Assembly: GCF_008802355.1 (NCBI RefSeq)
Contig: NZ_VZRA01000001.1
Coordinates: 194,980-258,979, forward strand
Direction: 5' to 3'
Source of the DNA: Oryzomonas sagensis
Lineage (GTDB): Bacteria; Desulfobacterota; Desulfuromonadia; Geobacterales; Pseudopelobacteraceae
DNA length: 64,000 nucleotides
Part shown: piece after piece, positions 22,575 through 31,271 of the stretch
Layout: every line of letters starts with the position of its first letter
Position numbering within the stretch: the first letter of the stretch is position 1
Translations under genes and position numbers: made by a program
The notes under the pieces: model-generated
The model's database searches: none
The model's input: the letters and a program-made list of their open reading frames with translations, nothing else
Told to the model about the DNA's origin: nothing

Positions 22575-23662
22575 CAGGTCCCCCGGTAGAAGTCGGATTC
22601 GCAATACCAAGCGGCCAGGGAGCGCAGGAAGACCTGTAGCACGGCGGTAACCGGCACGGCCAGCAGCATCCCCACGAGGCCGAACATCTGCCCCCCGATC
22701 AAGAGCGCAATAATGGCCACCAGAGGGTGCAGGCCGACCGTGTCCCCCACCACCTTGGGGGTAATGACCGCCCCCTCCAGGGTCTGAACCAGGCCGAACC
22801 ACCCCAGACAGAGCAGGGGATGGAGGATGTCGTGGAATTTGAGCAGCGCCATGGCGACCGACAGGCAGATGCCGATGATGGTGCCCACGTAGGGGATGAT
22901 GAAGGTGATGCCGGCCAGGGTGCCGATGGCGACGGCCAGGTCGATGCCGATGAAATACAGGCCGATGCTGTAGAGCACCGCCAGGATGGCGCAGACCGAA
23001 AGCTGGCCCCGGATGAAGCCGCCCAGCACCCTGTCGATTTCCCCAAGCTTTGCGTTGTAGGCCCGGTGGTGGCGCTCGGGGACAAACGACTGAACGAACG
23101 CCTTCAACCGGGGCAGGTCGGCCAGCAGGTAGAAGAGATAGACCGGGATGATGAAGTAGCCCAAAAGCGCCAGGACAAAGGAGATCGTGGAGGAAAACGC
23201 CTCCCGCAGGAGATTCAGGAGCGGCTTGGCGATGTCCGGTGCCACGCCTTTGGCCTGGGTCAAGACATCATTCAGGCGTAGCGAGAGCTTGTCCGGGGTT
23301 TCGACCCCCAGGTAGGACTTGACCGCCGCCGGGGTGATCTCGTAGAGGTGCTGGGCATAGGCGGGCAGATTGAGCTGCATGTTGGAAAACTCGCTGCCGA
23401 GGGAGACGACGAAGAACACGGCGATGCCGACGCAGATAACCAGCGCGGTGGTGAAGACGACCAGGATGCCGGGGATGCGCCCAACCCCCTTCCGCTCCAG
23501 GAATATCACCGCCGGGTTGAGCATGTAGGCCAGGGCAAAGGCGATGAACAGTTGCAGGAATACGGAGGACGAAAAATAGAGGATGACCGCAGCCAGGGCC
23601 GCGAGGGACAGGGCCGTTGCGAGAAGGAGCTTTGTACTTTTGTTCATGGGAACCTGATTCAT
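22574..23662 (-). CDS. AI-2E transporter family protein
   Basis: A 362-residue polytopic inner-membrane protein with about eight hydrophobic segments. The family core is present: FALAYMLNPAVIFLERKG near the N-terminus, GQLSVCAILAVLYSIGLYFIGI in the middle, and ITPKVVGDTVGLHPLVAIIALLIGGQMFG near the end. Members export diverse substrates (autoinducer-2, sodium/proton exchange), so the name is only a family label. It is translationally coupled to the DUF512 gene downstream. Confidence 0.92.
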   Translation of the reverse strand: MNQVPMNKSTKLLLATALSLAALAAVILYFSSSVFLQLFIAFALAYMLNPAVIFLERKGVGRIPGILVVFTTALVICVGIAVFFVVSLGSEFSNMQLNLPAYAQHLYEITPAAVKSYLGVETPDKLSLRLNDVLTQAKGVAPDIAKPLLNLLREAFSSTISFVLALLGYFIIPVYLFYLLADLPRLKAFVQSFVPERHHRAYNAKLGEIDRVLGGFIRGQLSVCAILAVLYSIGLYFIGIDLAVAIGTLAGITFIIPYVGTIIGICLSVAMALLKFHDILHPLLCLGWFGLVQTLEGAVITPKVVGDTVGLHPLVAIIALLIGGQMFGLVGMLLAVPVTAVLQVFLRSLAAWYCESDFYRGT

Positions 23663-23707
23663 GATGCCGTCTCCGGGGCCGCGGCGCCCCGGAGACGGTT
23701 GAACGGA

Positions 23708-23932
23708 TTATTGGTGCAGCCGGAAAGCGCCGTCAGCCGAGGTGATGGTGGATATGGCATGTTTATAGATAAGGATGTCGCCGTTGTAATCCAGCAGCAC
23801 GGAGAAGTTGTCGAACGACTTGATGTGGCCTTCCAGCTTATCGCCCGACATCATGGTAACAACCACGCGGACACGCTCCTTACGGGCCTGATTGAGGTAC
23901 TGGTCCTGAATGTTGAAGGGTGCTTTTGCCAT
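23708..23932 (-). CDS. hfq: RNA chaperone Hfq
   Basis: Hexameric Sm-like protein that pairs small RNAs with target mRNAs. The 74-residue product has both Sm motifs: FNIQDQYLNQARKERVRVVVTMMSGDKLEGHIKSF in parts, then the Sm2 signature ILIYKHAISTI with the conserved Tyr-Lys-His. It follows miaA closely on the same strand, the classical miaA-hfq arrangement. Confidence 0.97.
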   Translation of the reverse strand: MAKAPFNIQDQYLNQARKERVRVVVTMMSGDKLEGHIKSFDNFSVLLDYNGDILIYKHAISTITSADGAFRLHQ

Positions 23933-23949
23933 GAGGGGCGTTCCTCCTG

Positions 23950-24879
23950 TTATTCAAAAAATTCAATAGCATGCTGTAAAATACTAGCAAACTTTCCCGG
24001 ATATTCAAACCATAATATATCCGGGTCGGCATTGAACCACGTCAATTGGCGTTTGGCATAGCGGCGCGTGTCCCGCTTCATGATCTGCACGGCCTCATCC
24101 AGGTCGCATTCTCCGGCCAGATACGCGGCCGACTCCTTATAGCCGATGGCCCGCATGGCTTTCAATTGGCGGTCATATCCCCGGGCCAGGAGCCCGCGGA
24201 CCTCTGCCAGCAACCCCGCCGCCAGCATCTGATCAACCCGGGCCTCGATACGCCGGTAGAGTTCCTGGCGGTCGATGCGGATACCGATCTGGAGGCTTTC
24301 GTAACGCCGGACGCCGAAGGCGTGCTCCTGCTGGTGGCGGGAGAGGGGGACGCCGGTCAGGCGGTGCACCTCCAGGGCGCGGATGATGCGCACCAGGTTG
24401 TTGGGGTGCATGCGCGCCGCCGACTCCGGGTCAACCTCCCGCAGCCGTTCCAGCATGGCCTCGTTGCCCAGCTGCGCGGCCTCTTCCTGCAACGCCTTTC
24501 TGATGGCGCCCGCGCCGCTGGGGGAATCCACCAGCCCCTTGAGCAGGGCGCGGATGTAGAGCCCGGTGCCGCCGACCACAATAACCCGCTTGCCCCGGTC
24601 GGTGATGGCCCGGATGGCCTCGTCGGCGGCCTCGGCGAAATCGGCGGCGGAGAAGAGCCGGTCCGGCTCCGCCACATCGATCAGGTGGTGAGGCACGCCG
24701 GCGCGCTGTTCAAGGGTCGGCGTGGCGGTGCCGATGTCCATGCCGCGATAGACCTGCATGGAGTCGGCATTGACGATCTCGCCATCCACTGCCCGGGCCA
24801 GGCGCAGGGCCAGCTCGCTCTTGCCCGATGCGGTGGGCCCGACGACGACCAGCAGTTTTGGTTTGTCCGATACGTTCAT
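23950..24879 (-). CDS. miaA: tRNA dimethylallyltransferase
   Basis: Adds a dimethylallyl group to adenosine 37 of tRNAs that read codons starting with U. The 309-residue protein has the P-loop VVVGPTASGKSELAL near residue 15, the DSMQVYRGMDIGTATP substrate segment, VVGGTGLYIRALL, and the C-terminal basic region. The ATG at 24879 is chosen because the conserved fold starts within ten residues; an upstream extension of 14 codons lacks support. It ends 17 bases before hfq. Confidence 0.96.
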   Translation of the reverse strand: MNVSDKPKLLVVVGPTASGKSELALRLARAVDGEIVNADSMQVYRGMDIGTATPTLEQRAGVPHHLIDVAEPDRLFSAADFAEAADEAIRAITDRGKRVIVVGGTGLYIRALLKGLVDSPSGAGAIRKALQEEAAQLGNEAMLERLREVDPESAARMHPNNLVRIIRALEVHRLTGVPLSRHQQEHAFGVRRYESLQIGIRIDRQELYRRIEARVDQMLAAGLLAEVRGLLARGYDRQLKAMRAIGYKESAAYLAGECDLDEAVQIMKRDTRRYAKRQLTWFNADPDILWFEYPGKFASILQHAIEFFE

Positions 24880-25055
24880 ATCGCCCGCCCGCCATTGACC
24901 GCCGGACCGGCACTCCAGCAATTGCCAAATGGGTTTTCATGTGATGTATTTGGTGCTATATTCGTCCGCAATTTCGTCACAATCTGCCGCAATCGATCAC
25001 AATCCCCCCAAATTTCCTTGAAATTTCATATGCTTCTATAAACGAAGGAGGATGT

Positions 25056-26681
25056 ATGTGGCTCAAGAATCTCTCGATCGGTGCAAAACTCATCATGTCG
25101 TTCCTGCTCGTCCTGCTGCTCACGGTCTTTTTGGGCATCTTCATGATCGGCAGGCTGAACCTGGTCCGCACCAGTGCCGAGGACGTGGCCCAAAAGCAGG
25201 TGCCGGGCATCCTCTCCGTAGCCCGCATCAGCGATCTCTTCGGCAGCCTCCGGCGGGGAGAGCTGCTGATGGTCGTCTCCAACAACCCGGAAGACATCGA
25301 CAAATACATCAAACGCAACCAGGAAACCGCCGAAAAGCTCAGGAAGGAGCAGGCGGCCTATGAGAAGATGATCGACACCGACGAGGAACGCAAACTCTAC
25401 GGCGAGTTCACCAAGGCGTTGCAACGGTACCTGGCCGAGACCCCCAAAGTAGCCGAAATGGCCCTGCAGAACAAGGATACCGAGGCCGGGGAACTGATCC
25501 GAGGGGCATCGAGCAAGTACTTCAACCAGGCGCTCAAGGCCCTGGACGCCACGGTGGAGAATCAGGCAAAACAGACCACGACGGAGAGCCGCGGCATGGC
25601 GGCCATCAGTTCCGCGGCTCGCACCTGGGTCATGATCGCCCTGGCGGTCTGCATCGCCATCGGCCTGCTGGAGGCGGTCATCCTGGCGCGCCTGTTCAGC
25701 GCCCCCCTGCGCAGCCTGGCCCGCAAGGCGGACCAGATCGCCTCCGGTGACCTGGGGGTCGAAATCGAATTGAACTCCCGGGACGAGATCGGCCAGTTGA
25801 GCGCCGCCTTCGGCGCCATGGTGAAAAACCTGCGGGAACTTATCGGCAAGGTCATGGAGACCGCGGCCCAGTTGTCGGCAGCCGCCGCCCAGGTCAGCGC
25901 TACGGCCGCGCAGATGTCCACCGGCACCGAGGAGGTCGCCGCCCAGGCCGCAACCGTCGCCACCGCCAGCGAAGAGATGGCGGCCACCTCCTCGGATATC
26001 GCCACCAACTGCCACATGGCCGCCGGGGGGGCTCAACAGGCCGCGGCCACGACGAACAGGGGGTTCGAGGTCGTCAAGAACACCGTGGACGGCATCCGCC
26101 AGCGGGGTGACGGCACCCGCGCCAACGCCGGGATCGTCGAGTCGCTGGGAGAGCGCTCGGACCAGATCGGGGCCATTGTGGCCACCATCGAGGACATCGC
26201 CGACCAGACCAACCTCCTGGCCTTGAACGCCGCCATCGAGGCGGCCCGGGCCGGCGAGCAGGGGCGGGGCTTCGCGGTGGTCGCCGACGAGGTGCGCGCC
26301 CTGGCGGAGCGTACGACCCGCGCCACCAAGGAGATCGGCGACATGATCAAGGCGATCCAGGGCCAGACCAGGGAGGCCATCGTCTCCATGGAGGAGGGGG
26401 TCAGGGGCACCGAGCGGGGAGCCGCCGAGGCCGCCCAGTTGGAAACGGCCCTGAACGAGATTCTGGAGCAGGTCAACGCCGTCACCATGCAGGTCAGCCA
26501 GATCGCCACGGCCGCCGAGGAGCAGACCGCCACGACCAGCGAGATCACCAACAATATCCACATGATCACCCAGGTGGTGCACGACACCTCCCGCGGCGCC
26601 CAGGAATCGGCCGCCGCCGCCGCGCAGATGGCACGGCAGGCGGAGCACCTCCAGGGCCTGGTACGGCAGTTCAGGCTGTGA
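25056..26681 (+). CDS. Methyl-accepting chemotaxis protein
   Basis: A 541-residue transmembrane chemoreceptor. TM1 is near residues 10-32; a periplasmic four-helix-bundle-type sensor with no Cache fold follows; TM2 is about 187-210, then a HAMP domain ([20 protein letters not shown]). The signalling tip is fully conserved ([20 protein letters not shown] followed by [18 protein letters not shown]) and is where CheA and CheW bind. The ATG has GAAGGAGG upstream. It is encoded against the direction of its neighbours and separates mutL from miaA. Confidence 0.95.
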   Translation: MWLKNLSIGAKLIMSFLLVLLLTVFLGIFMIGRLNLVRTSAEDVAQKQVPGILSVARISDLFGSLRRGELLMVVSNNPEDIDKYIKRNQETAEKLRKEQAAYEKMIDTDEERKLYGEFTKALQRYLAETPKVAEMALQNKDTEAGELIRGASSKYFNQALKALDATVENQAKQTTTESRGMAAISSAARTWVMIALAVCIAIGLLEAVILARLFSAPLRSLARKADQIASGDLGVEIELNSRDEIGQLSAAFGAMVKNLRELIGKVMETAAQLSAAAAQVSATAAQMSTGTEEVAAQAATVATASEEMAATSSDIATNCHMAAGGAQQAAATTNRGFEVVKNTVDGIRQRGDGTRANAGIVESLGERSDQIGAIVATIEDIADQTNLLALNAAIEAARAGEQGRGFAVVADEVRALAERTTRATKEIGDMIKAIQGQTREAIVSMEEGVRGTERGAAEAAQLETALNEILEQVNAVTMQVSQIATAAEEQTATTSEITNNIHMITQVVHDTSRGAQESAAAAAQMARQAEHLQGLVRQFRL

Positions 26682-26736
26682 CCGCCGGCTTAGCCCCGGC
26701 GGGACCGCACATCCACGGAAACGGCAGCAAACAAGG

Positions 26737-26775
26737 CCCCCGGCAAACGCGCACCCGCGCTTGCCGGGGGTTTTT
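26737..26775 (+). terminator. Intrinsic terminator after the chemoreceptor gene
   Basis: CCCCCGGCAA (26737-26746) pairs with TTGCCGGGGG (26761-26770), with additional internal CGCG pairing, followed by TTTTT. It lies between the converging chemoreceptor and mutL genes. Confidence 0.92.
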
Positions 26776-26814
26776 CGTTCGCCGTTCCCGAGCAGCCGCG
26801 GCGGCCGGAAGCGG

Positions 26815-28656
26815 TCAGGTCCGCTTGAAGATCTTTTCCAGTTCCCCCAGGGTGATGGTGTGGGATACCGGCCGGCCGTGGGGGCAGCTGGCGGCAAAGT
26901 CGGTTTCGTCCATGGCCCGCAGCAACTCAGTGATCTGACGGTGCTCCAGGGGATGGAAGCCGCGTACCACCGAATGACAGGCGATGCGGGCCAGCAGGTC
27001 GTCGATGGCGCCGTCGAAGGCAACGCTGGTCCCCAGTGCGGCAAGTTCGGCCAGGATGTCCCGCACCAGCTGCATGCCGTCCCGGCCCGTAGCCAGACGC
27101 GGCAGGGCGGCAACGATAACGGTGGTGCCGCCGAACGGCTCAAGATCGAAGCCGATCCGGGCGAGGTCCTCGCGGAAACGTCCCACCACGGCCGCCTCCC
27201 CAAAAGAAAGCTCCAGGGTCTCGGGAAAGAGCAACCGCTGCGACTCCACCCCGCCAGCCCGGAACTGCTGCCGCAGGCGTTGGTAGGCGACTCGTTCGCT
27301 GGCGGCATGCTGGTCGATGATCACCAGTTCGACGCCCGACTGGCACAGGAGATACTCCCCGTGGAACTGGCCGATGATCGCCAGTGCAGAGAAATAGCCT
27401 GCGGCTTCCGCCGACGCGGGCTCCGGCTGGAACGGTTCCACCGGTTCCCGGACCGAAACCGAAACGGTGGGGGCGGGAGGAGCAACGGCAGCGACCGGCA
27501 CGGTACGCCTCCCCTCGCCGGAAGCGGGGGGGAGGGACGAACGCGACGGCTGCTCCACAAACCTGAGAGACGCCTGGGCCGCGGCGGCGATCCGCTCGCG
27601 ATAGGCCTGACCGGTGGGAGGAGCGGCCTGTGCCGGGGGTGCCGGCTCCTGACGGTGCGCCAGCCAGGGGGAGCGGCGCAGCACCCCTTCCAGGGCCGCC
27701 TGGAGGGCGTCGTGCACAGCGGATTGGCGGCGGAAGCGCACCTCGTGCTTTGTAGGATGGACGTTGACGTCCACCTCGCCCGGGGGCAGTTCGATGAACA
27801 GGGCCAGGATCGGATAACGGCCACGGTCGATCACGCCCCGGTAGGCCTGCATGATGGCGTGCTGCACGACCTTGTCCCGCACGAACCGGCCGTTGATGTA
27901 GGTGAACATGGCCGAGGTGGTGGAGCGGACAGACTGGGGGCCGGAGATGAACCCGGTGACCGTGATGCCCCCCTCGGTGCCGGCGACCTCGTGGAGAGCG
28001 GCAGCGGCGTCCTTGCCCACGGCCTGGGCGATGCGCCGGCGCAGGTCGCTGCGTTGCACCCGCAGCATCTCCCGGTCGTCGCTGGTCAGCCGGAAGGCCA
28101 CATCGGGACGGGAAACGGCCATGCGGGCCACCGTGTCCCCCACGTGTCCCGTCTCGGTCTCGGCGCTCCGCAGGAACTTGAGGCGTGCCGGGGTGTTGAA
28201 GAACAGCTGTTCCACGCTGATGACCGTGCCGGGGGCCATGCCGCAGGCCTTCACGTCCTTGACCCGCCCCCCTTCCACGATGATCTCGGTTCCCTCCAGG
28301 CTGCCGGCTTCGCGGGTCGCCAGCCGGAAACGGGAGACCGAGGCGATGGAGGGGAGCGCCTCGCCGCGGAATCCCAGGGTCAGGATGCCGTCCAGGTCGC
28401 TGTCGGTCCTGATCTTGCTGGTGGCGTGGCGTTCCAGGGAAAGCAGGGCGTCCTCCCGGGACATGCCGTGGCCGTTGTCCGTGATGCGGATCAGCCGTCT
28501 CCCCCCGGCGGCGACCTCCACCGAGATATCGCTTGCGCCGGCATCCAGGGAATTTTCAAGCAACTCCTTGATGACCGAGGAGGGCCGTTCGACCACTTCG
28601 CCGGCGGCGATCTTGTTGGTGATGGTTTCGGGAAGAATGGCGATGCGTTGGGACAC
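26815..28656 (-). CDS. mutL: DNA mismatch repair protein MutL
   Basis: Mismatch-repair matchmaker ATPase, 613 residues. The GHKL ATPase motifs are intact (ENSLDAGASDI, DNGHGMSREDALLSLERHATSKI, GFRGEALPSIASVS). The C-terminal domain has the endonuclease-type motif DQHAASERVAYQ, in which the last Glu of the usual DQHA(x)2E(x)4E is Gln, together with ACHSVVRG and CPHGRP. A long Pro/Ala/Ser linker (about 345-420) joins the halves. In many genomes mutL is followed by miaA and hfq; here a chemoreceptor on the other strand intervenes. Confidence 0.96.
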   Translation of the reverse strand: MSQRIAILPETITNKIAAGEVVERPSSVIKELLENSLDAGASDISVEVAAGGRRLIRITDNGHGMSREDALLSLERHATSKIRTDSDLDGILTLGFRGEALPSIASVSRFRLATREAGSLEGTEIIVEGGRVKDVKACGMAPGTVISVEQLFFNTPARLKFLRSAETETGHVGDTVARMAVSRPDVAFRLTSDDREMLRVQRSDLRRRIAQAVGKDAAAALHEVAGTEGGITVTGFISGPQSVRSTTSAMFTYINGRFVRDKVVQHAIMQAYRGVIDRGRYPILALFIELPPGEVDVNVHPTKHEVRFRRQSAVHDALQAALEGVLRRSPWLAHRQEPAPPAQAAPPTGQAYRERIAAAAQASLRFVEQPSRSSLPPASGEGRRTVPVAAVAPPAPTVSVSVREPVEPFQPEPASAEAAGYFSALAIIGQFHGEYLLCQSGVELVIIDQHAASERVAYQRLRQQFRAGGVESQRLLFPETLELSFGEAAVVGRFREDLARIGFDLEPFGGTTVIVAALPRLATGRDGMQLVRDILAELAALGTSVAFDGAIDDLLARIACHSVVRGFHPLEHRQITELLRAMDETDFAASCPHGRPVSHTITLGELEKIFKRT

Positions 28657-28711
28657 GTGAAGACTCCGGGGAAGCGTTTTTCATTCGGGATTGCATAGGG
28701 TGGATACGTCA

Positions 28712-28749
28712 AGGCCCGTCCGCCCTGAAACGAGAGGGGGAACGGGCCT
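28712..28749 (-). terminator. Possible hairpin terminator after the zinc-ribbon gene
   Basis: AGGCCCGT (28712-28719) pairs with ACGGGCCT (28742-28749) around a long loop, between the zinc-ribbon gene and mutL. The loop is large and no clear T-run follows, so this is weak. Confidence 0.3.
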
Positions 28750-28777
28750 GAGGCCAGCGGACCGGCACGCGGCGGGA

Positions 28778-29356
28778 CTACTTCTTGGTGCCGCCGAACA
28801 GGCTGCCGAAGTCATCTTCACGGGGCTTGCTGCCGCCCTTGTCGTCGCCGGCGGAACCAGGCGTGTCGTCCCAGGAAAAGTTTTCCAGATCGAACTCGTC
28901 GTTCGCGGCAGCGGGCTTGCCTGCCGGCGCGGCAGTGCTCTTGTGCGGGGTTGACTCCAGCAGGCTGGCGAAGGCGTCCTCTTCGGCCTTGGCCTGGGCC
29001 GATTTCTGCTCCTCGCCGAAGGAGAGGTCGCCAAACCCGGTCGCAAAGGAAGCGCCCGGCTCATCGTCGAAGCTGAAGGGGTCGTGGACGGCACCGCCTC
29101 CCTGGGACGACGCCTCCTCCCCCGCATCGCCCAGGTCAAAGGAGAAGATATCGGCGGTCATATCCGTATCCTCCGCCGAGTGATCGTCTGCGTGAGCCTC
29201 GTTCGCCATGGCCCGGGCCATATCCGTCCGGGCCGCGAGGGGCAACACCATGGCCTTGAGCCCGTAGGTCGCCTTGTAGCCGGTGAGATCATTGAGGCAC
29301 TTGGGGCAATTATCATGGTACTCAAAGCTGTTGTATCCGCACTTGGGGCATTTCAT
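28778..29356 (-). CDS. Zinc-ribbon protein with long acidic disordered tail
   Basis: The first 35 residues are a zinc ribbon with two CxxC pairs (MKCPKCGYNSF; DNCPKCLNDL). The rest of the 192-residue protein is acidic and low-complexity, rich in Asp, Glu, Ser, Ala and Phe, with repeated FSFD/DPFSFDDE-like patches. AAGGAG precedes the ATG at 29356. No catalytic domain is visible. It lies between rsmE and mutL on the same strand; a scaffold or adaptor role is possible but unproven. Confidence 0.75.
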   Translation of the reverse strand: MKCPKCGYNSFEYHDNCPKCLNDLTGYKATYGLKAMVLPLAARTDMARAMANEAHADDHSAEDTDMTADIFSFDLGDAGEEASSQGGGAVHDPFSFDDEPGASFATGFGDLSFGEEQKSAQAKAEEDAFASLLESTPHKSTAAPAGKPAAANDEFDLENFSWDDTPGSAGDDKGGSKPREDDFGSLFGGTKK

Positions 29357-29385
29357 CGGCGGCTCCTTGCGACCTGTAATTCTCG

Positions 29386-30132
29386 TTACTGAGTATCCCA
29401 AATATACTGTAAAATTGCGGTAATGGCAATAGCGGCGGTTTCGGTCCTCAGAATCCGGTCTCCCAGGGAAACCGGCAGATACCCCTGCTGGAGAAACTGC
29501 TGCACCTCAAGGGGGTCGAAGCCCCCCTCCGGCCCCACAGCCACGATGACTGAGGCGGGGCAGGCCCGGTCGGCAAGGGCCGCCTTCAGGCCCTGTTTCC
29601 GCTCCCCCTCCCACAGCAGCAGGCGGAGCTCCTGGGAGGTGGAGCCGGCCGCCTCGGCCGCCGACGGCGACCAGGAGACGCCGGGAATGGAGCGCCGGTT
29701 GCACTGGCGGGCCGCCTCGGCCGTTATCCGCCGCCAGCGTTCCAGCTTGGCGGCGATCTGTTCCTCGCGTACCCGGGCCACGGAACGCCGACCGCCGAAC
29801 AGGCTGAAGTCGTGAGCCCCCAACTCCGTCCCCTTCTGGAGGATCAGATCGATTTTTTCCCCCTTGGGCAGGGCCTGGCAGATGGTGATCCGCGCCCCCC
29901 CCTCCCCGGCCGGGGCCGCCTGCCGGGGAGCCTCCACCCTGACGGCGACCCACTCCCGGGACACCTGGTCGATAACCCCCTGGTGCTCGTTGCCCGCCTC
30001 GTCCACCAGGGTCACGCCATCGCCGGTGCCGAGCCGCAGCACCCGCACCATGTGGTTGAAGAGATCGCCGTTAAAGGAGGCATACCCGTCCCGGATATTC
30101 CGGGACGATATCATGAAGCGCCGCTGGCTCAT
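29386..30132 (-). CDS. rsmE: 16S rRNA (uracil1498-N3)-methyltransferase RsmE
   Basis: SPOUT-fold enzyme that methylates U1498 of 16S rRNA using S-adenosylmethionine. The 248-residue protein has the N-terminal PUA-like region (HMVRVLRLGTGDGVTLVDEAG) and the C-terminal trefoil-knot motifs VIVAVGPEGGFDPLEVQQF and SLGDRILRTETAAIAI. The start ATG at 30132 overlaps the prmA stop (ATGA), so translation is coupled. The prmA-rsmE pair is a conserved arrangement. Confidence 0.96.
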   Translation of the reverse strand: MSQRRFMISSRNIRDGYASFNGDLFNHMVRVLRLGTGDGVTLVDEAGNEHQGVIDQVSREWVAVRVEAPRQAAPAGEGGARITICQALPKGEKIDLILQKGTELGAHDFSLFGGRRSVARVREEQIAAKLERWRRITAEAARQCNRRSIPGVSWSPSAAEAAGSTSQELRLLLWEGERKQGLKAALADRACPASVIVAVGPEGGFDPLEVQQFLQQGYLPVSLGDRILRTETAAIAITAILQYIWDTQ

Positions 30133-31061
30133 GCCGGTGCGGCATCCTTGCCGTAGAGCATCGCCACCCACTCCCCCTGGTGCGCCGTTTCCCGGTAGAC
30201 CAGGGGCTGAGCCGCGAACCCGCTCCGCACAAAGGCCTCCTTCTCGGCCAGGATGCCGGAGAGGATCAGCACGCCGCCCTGGGCCAGCCGCTCCGAGAGT
30301 TGGGGGGCCAGCCGGACCAGTTCCTCGGCCAGGATGTTGGCCAGGATGACGTCGAAGGGCCCGGCCAGGGATTCCAGGGGGGCCGCGCTGCACTCGATCC
30401 GCTCCGCCAGGCCGTTGATCGCCAGATTTTCCCGCGCCACCGCCACCGCGTCCGGGTCGATGTCCACGGCGCAGATGCGGCCCGCGCCCAGGCGTGCCGC
30501 GGCCATGGCCAGAATGCCGGAACCGGTCCCCAGGTCCAGCACCGAGGGGGGAGTGGCGGCCGGGCGGTCCAGCAGGACCGTTTCCAACTGCTCCAGGCAG
30601 AGCCGGGTCGTCTCGTGCCCGCCGGTGCCGAAGGCCATGCCCGGGTCCAGACTGAGGACGATATCATCCGGCCCGGCCTCGACCTCCTCCCAGGACGGCA
30701 CGATCAAAAGCCTCCGGCCGATACGGAGCGGTTTGAAGTTGACTTTCCAACTCGTGCTCCAATCCTCGCTTTTCACCGTCGTAACGGCAGGCTTTCCGAT
30801 GGCTGCGCCGGGGTTGGCGGCGGCCAGGTCATCCAGAAAGGCCGAGATCTCGGCCAGGCGGGCAGCCATATCGTCGCCGGAGCTAAAATATGCCTTGACG
30901 GTCATAAGCGGACTGTGGGCTATCTCGGAAGGGGAAAAGGCATCCACATTCAGGTTTTCGACACAGACGCCGGCGCCCGAGACGCCGGCCAGGTATTCGG
31001 CCAGGATATCGGCAAGTTCGCTGGGCAGCTCGCAGGCCACCTCCAACCAGGTATCGTTCAT
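30129..31061 (-). CDS. prmA: Ribosomal protein L11 methyltransferase
   Basis: Trimethylates lysines of ribosomal protein L11 with S-adenosylmethionine. The 310-residue protein has an N-terminal substrate-recognition region and a class I methyltransferase domain with motif I LDLGTGSGILAMAAARLGA, the acidic loop AVDIDPDAVAVARENL and the family signature DVILANILAEELV. It overlaps rsmE by four bases. Confidence 0.96.
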   Translation of the reverse strand: MNDTWLEVACELPSELADILAEYLAGVSGAGVCVENLNVDAFSPSEIAHSPLMTVKAYFSSGDDMAARLAEISAFLDDLAAANPGAAIGKPAVTTVKSEDWSTSWKVNFKPLRIGRRLLIVPSWEEVEAGPDDIVLSLDPGMAFGTGGHETTRLCLEQLETVLLDRPAATPPSVLDLGTGSGILAMAAARLGAGRICAVDIDPDAVAVARENLAINGLAERIECSAAPLESLAGPFDVILANILAEELVRLAPQLSERLAQGGVLILSGILAEKEAFVRSGFAAQPLVYRETAHQGEWVAMLYGKDAAPA

Positions 31062-31271
31062 ATACAGTCAGTGACTCCTCGATTATTTTTACGTTATTTC
31101 GGAAAGTTAGCAGAACAGCCCGTCATTGGCAATATAAATCAGGCCGCCGTTCCGGACAATGAGACCTCCGGCCGGAGTACACACTGAATGCTTGACGGCG
31201 TATCGCGCATCACATAAACTGTACGGTCAGGCGTTGCATACCCCTTTCGGAAATAGGGAGCATTCATTCAG

